The notes beneath the pieces are model-generated. The model did no database searches. It was given only the letters and a program-made list of their open reading frames with translations, and was not told where the DNA came from. A program made the position numbers and the translations under genes. From Rickettsiales bacterium (lineage in GTDB: Bacteria > Pseudomonadota > Alphaproteobacteria > Rickettsiales > UBA1997), in assembly GCA_031284025.1 (NCBI GenBank), contig JAITAR010000088.1, positions 1 to 11,791 on the forward strand: DNA of 11,791 nucleotides, given 5' to 3'. Shown here piece by piece: positions 1 to 5,981 of the stretch. How positions within the stretch are numbered: position 1 is the stretch's first letter; every line of letters starts with the position of its first letter.

Positions 1-58
1 TGCTCTGTTCATGGTGCTGATTAGTCCTCGCCCCGGGACTCTAGCGGGAAGTAGTTAT

Positions 59-75
59 TTTACAAGTTTTTCGGG
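59..75 (+). repeat. Possible third, short copy of the integrase-upstream repeat
   Basis: The stretch TTTACAAGTTTTTCGGG matches the core of the two longer repeats at 778-813 and 8544-8579 when one A is allowed as a gap (TTTACAAGTT, then TTTCGG). The similarity stops right after this core, so it could be chance in AT-rich DNA. It is listed because it has the same orientation as the other two copies and lies just outside the tRNA gene. The rest of 1-159 shows no gene that I can support. It contains a small inverted repeat, AGTCC at 23-27 with GGACT at 36-40, without a T-run. Confidence 0.25.
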
Positions 76-159
76 ACTGACCCCAATATATAGTTGAGTT
101 TTTCTAAGGTTGATGTAGAGATTCTATCTGAAACTCGCTAATGGCAGAACATTATATAT

Positions 160-235
160 GCCGAAATAGCTCAGCTGGTAGAGCACCTGATTCGTAATCA
201 GTAGGTCGGAGGTTCAAATCCTCTTTTCGGCACCA
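160..235 (+). tRNA. tRNA-Thr (anticodon CGT)
   Basis: This is an intact tRNA gene that decodes ACG threonine codons. The acceptor strands GCCGAAA (160-166) and TTTCGGC (225-231) pair perfectly. The D-stem is GCTC (169-172) with GAGC (181-184). The anticodon loop TTCGTAA (191-197) carries CGT at 193-195. The variable loop is AGGTC, the T-loop is TTCAAAT (213-219), A232 is the discriminator, and CCA is encoded at 233-235. The outermost pair of the anticodon stem (C186 with T202) is a mismatch, which I recall also being unpaired in other bacterial tRNA-Thr(CGT). It is the only intact RNA gene I see here and probably marks the chromosomal backbone next to the island. Confidence 0.95.
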
Positions 236-580
236 GGGTTTCTGAGGATAGTCTGGGAGATTTTCCCCGAGGGTAACACTACTTTGAATTATCTGGGACT
301 CTCTACACAGATTCCTGCAAAATATGTGTTTATTTCCAGTGGCAGCTCACGGAAATATAAAATTGGGAATCTTGATTTAGAATTTCGCCATAGAGTTTTC
401 TCCGAGACGGCTAATGGTTCTCTCTTGTCATTTTCTTCCGCATCAAATCGATTGATTATCTATTAAAAGTCCTCTATAACTGTGCCTTCGCTCTGAAAGG
501 CAACCCATAGATGACCGAAAAATTTTTCTAAGAATTTTTAGACTGAACATCACAAAAGCTCCATAATGCTAGCTAAAACA
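236..580. other. Intergenic stretch without a supported gene
   Basis: I find no gene that I can support here. A 60-codon open frame at 284-466 has no convincing ribosome binding site and no recognisable motif. An AT-rich inverted segment lies around 520-541 (AAAAATTTTT followed by AGAATTTTTAG), but it lacks the GC stem of an intrinsic terminator. The stretch separates the intact tRNA-Thr from the tRNA-Lys-like remnant. Confidence 0.5.
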
Positions 581-662
581 TGGTGGGCGCGAAGGGATTT
601 GAACCCTTGACCCATTGGCTAAAAGTCAAAGAACAAGTATTAAATATTAAAATACAGCGCCC
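581..662 (-). pseudogene. tRNA-Lys-like sequence with conserved 3' part (putative integration scar)
   Basis: Read on the minus strand, 635-581 is the 3' part of a tRNA. It has an anticodon loop CTTTTAG with TTT at 623-621, a variable loop GGGTC, a perfect T-arm (AAGGG, TTCAAAT, CCCTT), the acceptor strand CGCGCCC, A, and an encoded CCA at 583-581. The anticodon stem is poor (TTTGA against CCAAT). Further upstream, at 662-657, GGGCGC could pair with the acceptor strand, but a normal D-arm is missing. A short hairpin GTATT/AATAC occupies its place, and the total length of 82 nt is too long for this class. I read it as a tRNA-Lys relic or attachment-site remnant. A functional, highly divergent tRNA cannot be excluded. 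Confidence 0.65.
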
Positions 663-759
663 TATAATCGCTCAGAAAAACCCTGCTATTGCAACAATTT
701 AGTGTTATAATGGCCTGTGGGTTTTTCTTTTTTTAGATGGAATTGCTCACAGTGTGCTT

Positions 760-789
760 ACAATGTGCACACAATGTGTTTACAAGTTA
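760..789 (+). repeat. Three ACAA-type motifs phased at 11 bp
   Basis: ACAATGTG starts at 760 and again at 771, and a related ACAAGTTA starts at 782, so the spacing is exactly 11 bp. That places the motifs on one face of the helix. The array lies about 90 bp upstream of the integrase-fragment start codon and runs into the longer repeat at 778-813. Phased short repeats beside an integrase gene are what arm-type integrase or excisionase binding sites, or an operator, would look like. Which of these it is cannot be read from the sequence. Confidence 0.4.
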
Positions 790-813
790 TTTTGGTGGAA
801 TGGTGGAAGATAA
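778..813 (+). repeat. Direct repeat copy 1, upstream of the integrase remnant
   Basis: This 36-bp stretch recurs at 8544-8579 in the same orientation with 33 of 36 positions identical. It runs from GTTTACAAGTTATTT to GGAAGATAA. Weaker similarity extends outwards in both directions. CTCACA occurs upstream of both copies (745-750 and 8520-8525), and GTCTATGGACA here corresponds to TTCTATGAACA after copy 2. The copy lies between the tRNA-Lys-like remnant and the integrase remnant, so it is probably part of the recombination or promoter region of an integrative element. Confidence 0.7.
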
Positions 814-873
814 TGCTAAAAAGGTCTATGTGTCTATGGACAGGCTTATAGATTTTTAACGGAGGGCCTAAGA

Positions 874-1110
874 ATGAAGATAACTAAGATTAGTGTGGAT
901 GAAATAGACTATCCCGGGAATGGTCAGGTATTCTATTGGGATGATACTCTGATGGGTTTTGGACTGTGGATAACTTCCACAAGAAAAACCTATGTAGACA
1001 AATCAAGAGTCGGGGGAAGAACTGTCAGAAACACAATAGCTTTGCATGGTTCCATGACGCCGGAGGAGGCGCGCAGAGAGGCAAAGAATATCCTGGGTAT
1101 GTCGTCTTGA
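874..1110 (+). pseudogene. Tyrosine recombinase (phage/island integrase), N-terminal arm-binding domain only
   Basis: The 78-residue product matches the arm-type DNA-binding domain found at the N-terminus of island integrases (the DUF4102/Integrase_DNA-bd type). It shows FYWDDTLMGFGLWIT at residues 21-35, then a TYV strand, a GGRT turn, and LHGSMTPEEARREAKNILG near the end, as in the family pattern of the type RHGxLTPEEARxxAKxLLG. Full-length members have about 400 residues with a core-binding and a catalytic domain carrying R, H, R and Y. None of that follows here. The start is well supported by GGAGGG at 861-866. The gene is cut off at the junction with the transposase-like fragment, so the integrase cannot be active. 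It lies beside a tRNA-Lys-like sequence, the typical site for such an enzyme. Confidence 0.8.
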
Positions 1111-1119
1111 GATACATGA

Positions 1120-1401
1120 CCCCCACAACAAAGGTACAATATACAACGGCTCTCAATAGTATTTCTAGAATCTAGAAAAATAGAGTCATTGGAACAATTA
1201 ACAGAAATATTGTGGGAAAAAATTCAAAAAAGTTTCAATAGTGATAAATTTATCTTGCATCTAAAGGAATGTGAGTTTAGATTCAACAATAGAAACAGGA
1301 GTAAAATGGAATGTGAAAAGAATATGTCTGAGCTACTAAAACATTATTTGGAGTATAATTCAATATATTACTCCAAGAAAGTTATAAATAACAAAATGTA
1401 G
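1120..1401 (+). pseudogene. C-terminal remnant of an IS1595/ISXO2-like transposase
   Basis: The frame is open from 1120 to the TAG at 1401. The only in-frame start candidate is a TTG at 1189 with no clear ribosome binding site. The useful signal is LHLKECEFRFNNR, encoded at about 1255-1293. It matches the conserved end of IS1595-family (ISXO2-like DDE) transposases, where a motif of the type HLxEyEFRFNxR closes the catalytic domain, usually followed by a short helix; here that would be the segment around SELLKHYL. The DDE residues would lie upstream and are absent. The remnant directly abuts the truncated integrase, so insertion of this element, followed by deletion, probably destroyed the integrase gene. 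The assignment rests on one motif. Confidence 0.5.
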
Positions 1402-1465
1402 AAAGTAGGAAACTAGTCAAGCCCATTAATTCTTTTCAAAACAATCGAATCTACGGAGGTATATT

Positions 1466-2989
1466 ATGAAAATCATCATTCAGGCGGGTGGGCTTGGGAC
1501 TCGCATGAAGAATTTGACATCTGTAAAGCCGAAATCGCTTGTTTCGGCAAAATATATGCCGATAATTTTTCATCTGTTCAAGAAGTATCCGAATGATGAG
1601 TTCATTATCATCGGCGACTATAAGTTTGATGTGCTTGACCGCTATCTCGCCACATTTGCTAAAAACGTAAATTACATGCTTATTCGCTCGATCGAGAAGG
1701 GAAATGCTGCCGGAATTAAAGATGCGGTTTCATACATACCAGCTAATGAACCATTTATGATTATTTGGTCAGATATTATCCTATCTGATGTGTTTGCAAT
1801 AAATGAAATCAAAGACGGCTGCCAGGTCGGAATTGCTGATTTCCCCTGCTCCTGGAGTTTAGTCGATGGAAAACTGGAGCAGATTGAGAGGCAGGGTACC
1901 GGAGTTGCTGGTCTATATGTTTTCAATAACAAATCGTGGTTTGGTGATTTTCCACGCGCAGGTTCATTCACCGAATGGTTGCAGGCAAATAAAATTCCAC
2001 TCACTCCAATTTCCCTTATGGGTAGCATAGACGTTGGGACGCTGGAGGCCTACAAAAAAATCAATAGTACAGCAAATCGCTGTCGTCCCTATAATAGAAT
2101 AGAGTTTATTGGAGGGAAAGTTGTGAAAACTGGCCTGACCGCCGAAGCAATAAAGTTGATAGAGCGCGAGGTTGTTTGGTACAGAAAAATGTCCGACTAT
2201 GGATTCAATGCGGTGCCGAAGGTCTACGCCACAGATCCACTGACGCTTGAGTATATAGATGGAACAAATATATTCCTGGCGGAACTCTCTACAGAGCAAA
2301 AACGACAGACTTTGGACAGAATTATTTCCACACTTTCCACTCTGCATGGATATGAAACTGCACCCGCATCTGCCTGGGATATGTACACAGAGTATTTCGG
2401 TAAAACAATTCATCGTCTACAGACGATTCAATACGTTTTGCCCTTTGGCTTTGATAGAACAATTAGAATCAATGGAAAGGACTGCGTAAATATTCTGTAC
2501 TATCCGCATCTGCTGCGCAAAGCAGTTCTGGATACTCTGATGAATATAAAATCCTATGTCCCAATACACGGCGATTGCCAGTTGTCTAACACGATGATTG
2601 ACAGAGAGGGTAAGATCTATTTCATAGACGCGCGCGGATACTTCGGCAAATCACAGGTCCTTGGTGACGCTCGCTACGACTGGGCAAAAGTTTACTATGC
2701 TATCTGGGGCAATTTTGACCAATTTAATGTAAAGAACTTTGACCTTGAAATAAATGGAGCCGTAAATTTTTCGGTTCACAGTGGTGGATGGGAACACCTG
2801 ACAGAATATTTTCTAAAATCTATTCCTGTGGCCGAGGCGAATGTGAAAGAAATAAAATTGATTCATGCCATCATATGGCTGTCACTGGCATCCCATGCCT
2901 GGGAGGATTTTGATTCGATGTGCGTTGCATTCTACGACGGAATTTTTTTATTCAGCGAATGGCTGGAGGACTATGGTGATAGTAAATAG
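1466..2989 (+). CDS. Bifunctional nucleotidyltransferase / APH-like sugar (or choline) kinase
   Basis: This 507-residue fusion would phosphorylate a small hydroxyl substrate and couple the product to a nucleotide for glycan synthesis. Residues 1 to about 205 form an NTP-transferase domain. Its signature is QAGGLGTRM (6-14) followed by KPKSLV (21-26), with the metal aspartate of WSD (101-103) and a late IDVGT (188-192). Residues from about 210 to 507 form an aminoglycoside-phosphotransferase/choline-kinase-like domain. It has a possible ATP-site lysine in GGKVVKTG (216-223), the catalytic loop IHGDCQLSN (367-375, D370 and N375) and the metal-binding D388 in FIDARGYFG. GGAGG at 1455-1459 fixes the start. 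It is first in the operon and overlaps the phosphatase gene by 17 bp. The nucleotide and sugar are unknown. A LicA/LicC-like phosphocholine role is the main alternative, but the sugar-phosphate enzymes next door favour a sugar. Confidence 0.85.
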   Translation: MKIIIQAGGLGTRMKNLTSVKPKSLVSAKYMPIIFHLFKKYPNDEFIIIGDYKFDVLDRYLATFAKNVNYMLIRSIEKGNAAGIKDAVSYIPANEPFMIIWSDIILSDVFAINEIKDGCQVGIADFPCSWSLVDGKLEQIERQGTGVAGLYVFNNKSWFGDFPRAGSFTEWLQANKIPLTPISLMGSIDVGTLEAYKKINSTANRCRPYNRIEFIGGKVVKTGLTAEAIKLIEREVVWYRKMSDYGFNAVPKVYATDPLTLEYIDGTNIFLAELSTEQKRQTLDRIISTLSTLHGYETAPASAWDMYTEYFGKTIHRLQTIQYVLPFGFDRTIRINGKDCVNILYYPHLLRKAVLDTLMNIKSYVPIHGDCQLSNTMIDREGKIYFIDARGYFGKSQVLGDARYDWAKVYYAIWGNFDQFNVKNFDLEINGAVNFSVHSGGWEHLTEYFLKSIPVAEANVKEIKLIHAIIWLSLASHAWEDFDSMCVAFYDGIFLFSEWLEDYGDSK

Positions 2990-3362
2990 TACTCTGATGC
3001 TTTCGCCGTTAGCCCACAGTTGGCTGCTAGATCTTGACGGTACACTGGTGGAACATAATGGATATAAAATTGGTGAGGACAAATGGCTACCGGGTGCGTT
3101 AGATTTTCTACGCTCCATCCCAGCCGATGATTACATTCTGATCCTGACGGCGCGATCCGAGGATTTCGCACCAGAAAAGACCAGAGCATTTTTGGCAAAA
3201 CACAATGTCCGATACAATGAGATTTTATTCGGACTACCACAGGGCGAGCGAATTCTGTTGAACGATGATAAGCCATCTGGTCTACGCTGTGCTTATTCTG
3301 TCTGTCCCAGAAGAGATGAAGGATTGGAAAATTTGAAAATTGAAATTAACGGGGAGTTATAA
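2973..3362 (+). CDS. Small HAD-superfamily phosphatase
   Basis: The product is a capless HAD hydrolase of 129 residues that probably removes phosphate from a sugar phosphate. The nucleophile motif is DLDGTL (D20 and acid/base D22). Motif II is ILTARSE with T59. K69 or K76 may be the motif III lysine, and the metal acidic pair is in LLNDDKP (D98, D99). No cap insertion of useful length is visible, which is typical of GmhB-like or polynucleotide-phosphatase-like C0 members. I chose the ATG at 2973, which follows GGAGGA at 2965-2970 inside the end of the previous gene, giving a 17-bp overlap. The frame stays open further upstream, but there it only shadows the kinase gene. Its stop touches the start of the isomerase gene. 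GmhB performs such a step in ADP- and GDP-heptose synthesis, and an equivalent role here is inferred. Confidence 0.8.
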   Translation: MVIVNSTLMLSPLAHSWLLDLDGTLVEHNGYKIGEDKWLPGALDFLRSIPADDYILILTARSEDFAPEKTRAFLAKHNVRYNEILFGLPQGERILLNDDKPSGLRCAYSVCPRRDEGLENLKIEINGEL

Positions 3363-4262
3363 ATGCAAATTTTAAAACCGATAGTCCATGAAACAATCTG
3401 GGGTGGTGCGAAGCTAACACCATTCAGTGGAAGTGATTGCCAAAAAATTGGACACCTATATTCCGCGATTGATACCGAAGAGTTTCGGAACGAAATTATC
3501 AGCGGCAGGGATAGGGGAAAAAATCTACACGAATGGTTCATAGAAAACCGCCATAGCTATGGGCTTGGCAACTATGAAGAATTGCCAATTCTGATGGCGC
3601 TGGTTGAGGCGGACGATGACCTATCTATTCAGGTCCATCCAGACGACAAAATGGCGCAGAAACTTGAAAATAAACCATTTGGCAAGAATGAATCTTTCTA
3701 TACTTTGCAGGCACCGATCTGTGGCAAAATGTATAATGGCTGTCTTGCGACAAACGCGGATGATATGAGACAGAAAATCGCCGAAGGCCGCGTCCGCGAG
3801 ACTCTGGACATGATGCCCTGTGATGTGGGAGATTATGTCTATATCGTTGCTGGAACGCTGCATGCCGCAACGGCTGGTTCGCTACATTTTGAAGTAGAGG
3901 AAAATTGTGAGAAGACCTATCGCTTTTGGGACTATGATCGTACGGATAAAAATGGAAACAAACGGCCGCTGCACCTCGAGAAAGCACTGGCCTGCCTTGA
4001 TGTGAAAAAGAAATCTATGGCGATCAGATACAGAGACGACGAGCCCATTGAAGAGCGCATGTATTCAACACGCCATATTGTGGACAAAAATAGTTTCACA
4101 AACAGAGGGAATATGTTCTCGTTTGCAATTATGCTGAGGGGAGGGGGAACAATTGGTGACGTACGTGTACTGCCAGGAACAGCGGTAATGCTGGATGCTG
4201 GTGAGACATTTGATACATCCGATTCTGAGTGGATTATCACAACACCAAAGGTAGCCCAATGA
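3363..4262 (+). CDS. Class I phosphomannose-isomerase-like enzyme (ManA family)
   Basis: This 299-residue protein belongs to the type I zinc mannose-6-phosphate isomerases, which interconvert ketose and aldose phosphates in the cytosol. The zinc ligands are visible: Q90 and H92 in LSIQVHPDD, E110 in GKNESFY, and H167 in AGTLHA. The family arginine lies in KTYRFWDYDR (R187). The N-terminal KPIVHETIWGG is also typical. The length fits the short bacterial (Bacillus-like) branch. The start codon directly follows the phosphatase stop, with GGGGAG at 3351-3356, and the end overlaps the next gene by 4 bp (ATGA), so translation is probably coupled. Mannose 6-phosphate is the default substrate of the family. 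The epimerase next door raises the possibility that it acts on another hexulose phosphate. Confidence 0.9.
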   Translation: MQILKPIVHETIWGGAKLTPFSGSDCQKIGHLYSAIDTEEFRNEIISGRDRGKNLHEWFIENRHSYGLGNYEELPILMALVEADDDLSIQVHPDDKMAQKLENKPFGKNESFYTLQAPICGKMYNGCLATNADDMRQKIAEGRVRETLDMMPCDVGDYVYIVAGTLHAATAGSLHFEVEENCEKTYRFWDYDRTDKNGNKRPLHLEKALACLDVKKKSMAIRYRDDEPIEERMYSTRHIVDKNSFTNRGNMFSFAIMLRGGGTIGDVRVLPGTAVMLDAGETFDTSDSEWIITTPKVAQ

Positions 4263-4930
4263 GACAGGTACTCTCACCTAGTATAATGTGCGCAGATTTC
4301 GGGAATCTGCGAGAAGAGGTGGCAGAATTAGATGCGGCTGGCGTAGATATTTTTCATATGGATATAATGGATGGCGAATTTGTGCCAAATTTTGCGCTGT
4401 CCTGGTACGATTTTGCTATGGTAAGGTCTATGACTGATAGGCCGCTTGATGTGCATCTGATGGTAAAAAATCCAGCAGTGTATTTGCCCTATGCATTCAA
4501 AAACAAGGCAAATATAATTTATGTTCACTATGAATCTGGTAACTCAAGCAACTACCTCTATGAAATCAAAGATAATGGTGTGGAAGCGGGATTAGCAATA
4601 AACCCCAACACGAAACTGGAAGATTTTCATTCTCTATTGCCTCTGGTGGACAAATTGCTAATTATGCGTGTGCATCCAGGATTTGCGGGTCGACCTTCGG
4701 TGCCGGAGGTTGAATATAAAATTAGCCAACTAGTATCCCTGAAAAATCGTAAATTCAGGATTGCACTGGATGGTGCAGTGTCTCCCGAAGCGATTGCAAA
4801 ATGGAGTGCCGAGGGTGTTGAGGAGTTTGTTCTGGGGACAGCAAGCGGAATGTTCGGCATAAAACGTGCCGGACGCAGCTATGACAAAATAATTAGCAAT
4901 ATTAGGTGTACAATCAATGGGAAGGATTAA
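4259..4930 (+). CDS. Ketose-phosphate 3-epimerase, Rpe/AlsE family
   Basis: The 223-residue TIM-barrel enzyme inverts C3 of a ketose phosphate. The metal and catalytic residues of the family are present: SPS at 6-8, H33 and D35 in FHMDIMDG, H66 in DVHLMV, and D171 in LDGAV. The phosphate loop reads FVLGTASGMFG (190-200). Two loops differ from ordinary ribulose-phosphate epimerase. The usual VNPGFGGQ is VHPGFAGRPSVPE (138-150), and the phosphate loop has GTASGMF in place of GSAIF. From memory, allulose-6-phosphate epimerase AlsE has VDPGFAGQPFIPE and GTSGLF, which is closer. I start at the ATG at 4259, which overlaps the isomerase stop as ATGA, because the Rpe family normally begins within a few residues of the SPS motif. 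The following gene begins inside its last codons. A housekeeping Rpe role is possible but less likely in this operon. Confidence 0.85.
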   Translation: MRQVLSPSIMCADFGNLREEVAELDAAGVDIFHMDIMDGEFVPNFALSWYDFAMVRSMTDRPLDVHLMVKNPAVYLPYAFKNKANIIYVHYESGNSSNYLYEIKDNGVEAGLAINPNTKLEDFHSLLPLVDKLLIMRVHPGFAGRPSVPEVEYKISQLVSLKNRKFRIALDGAVSPEAIAKWSAEGVEEFVLGTASGMFGIKRAGRSYDKIISNIRCTINGKD

Positions 4931-5960
4931 AAAAGCCATTTTAAAACTACTATGTTTCCTGATTCCATCAAAGAGAATTCGTCATGCCGTTAGGAGGGAA
5001 TTGAATATTTCAGTCAGGGAAAAGTTTGTAATGGTATCTGGCACAGTTGGGGTTATATCCTGGAGTAATTATATGCTTGAACATAACATGCCAGAGAAGG
5101 TTGCGGCGCTGCGCCACGGACTTGATGCCGAATCCAATGCGACCATTGACAGATTTTTTAAATATATGACGATTTTACCAGAAAACTGTTATGGTAAGTA
5201 TAAAGTTCTGCGGAAATCTTTGATAGATTCTCGTGCAACACCTGAAGAATGGGCAGCAATGAAAACATATGAGGCAAACCTGGAGCAGTATCGTAGAGAT
5301 TATCTTTTAGACAAAGAGGATGACAGATATGTCGATGTATTTCTGACGCATACAGGACTTGCAGGGACAAATAGAGCAACTAGGGATTACATAGCGGGTA
5401 AAGATTTTATTGATGGTGGTGCCTACATTGGTGATTCTGCGCTTGTCTATATTAAAAACTACAATCCCAAAAAGGTCTGGTCATTCGAAATATCGCCCAA
5501 AAATCTTGAGCGTTACCCCAGAGTTATGAAAATGAACGGCATAAATAAAGATAAGTATGAGTTGGTGCCGATGGGTATTTCTAGTGAAAAAGGAATAGCC
5601 AGGTTTGATGACTATGGAGGTGGAGCTGTATCGTTGAAGTGTGCCGGTGACACAGAGACATGTCTAGTGGATTTAGATTCATTTACAAGAGAAAATAACC
5701 TAAAGGTTGGTTATATTAAGACAGATATTGAAGGGGCTGGGTTAGATGCGCTTATGGGTATGTGGGAAACAATAGGACGCGATAGGCCGGTTTTAACGCT
5801 CTCTATTTACCATAGTCCGATAGAGTTTTTTGAAATGAAGCCCTATTTGGAAGAAATAGTAAAAGATATAAACTATACGATTATGATAAGGAAATACCAT
5901 CCCTATCCAGATGTTTTCTCAGAGATTGCAATATTCGCGTATCCTAGAGAATTGGAATAG
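4917..5960 (+). CDS. FkbM-family SAM-dependent methyltransferase
   Basis: The 347-residue protein has an N-terminal extension of about 160 residues without a recognised domain, then a Rossmann methyltransferase domain of the FkbM type. SAM motif I is FIDGGAYIGDSA (164-175). The acidic residue at the end of strand 2 is E191 in SFEISP. The conserved late blocks are YIKTDIEGAGLDAL (266-279) and LSIYHSPIEFFEMKPYL (295-311). Family members O-methylate sugars in glycans and lipids, and are frequent in capsule and O-antigen clusters, which matches this operon. The start overlaps the epimerase gene by 14 bp. The first 20 residues are basic and hydrophobic (KKAILKLLCFLIPSKR) and could associate with the membrane, but no cleavable signal is clear. 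The acceptor sugar is unknown. Confidence 0.85.
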   Translation: MGRIKKAILKLLCFLIPSKRIRHAVRRELNISVREKFVMVSGTVGVISWSNYMLEHNMPEKVAALRHGLDAESNATIDRFFKYMTILPENCYGKYKVLRKSLIDSRATPEEWAAMKTYEANLEQYRRDYLLDKEDDRYVDVFLTHTGLAGTNRATRDYIAGKDFIDGGAYIGDSALVYIKNYNPKKVWSFEISPKNLERYPRVMKMNGINKDKYELVPMGISSEKGIARFDDYGGGAVSLKCAGDTETCLVDLDSFTRENNLKVGYIKTDIEGAGLDALMGMWETIGRDRPVLTLSIYHSPIEFFEMKPYLEEIVKDINYTIMIRKYHPYPDVFSEIAIFAYPRELE

Positions 5961-5981
5961 TAAACATTAAAATAAAAAAAT

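Noticed and set aside
23..40. AGTCC/GGACT hairpin with a GC-rich loop near the left edge
   Set aside because: No T-run follows and the upstream gene, if any, lies outside the window, so it cannot be called a terminator.
284..466. Open frame of 60 codons between the tRNA-Thr and the tRNA-Lys-like remnant
   Set aside because: No convincing ribosome binding site, no recognisable motif and unremarkable composition; it is likely a chance frame.
1964..2413. 149-codon minus-strand frame inside the kinase-nucleotidyltransferase gene
   Set aside because: It is the complement of a well-supported coding region with catalytic motifs and has no ribosome binding site or domain of its own.
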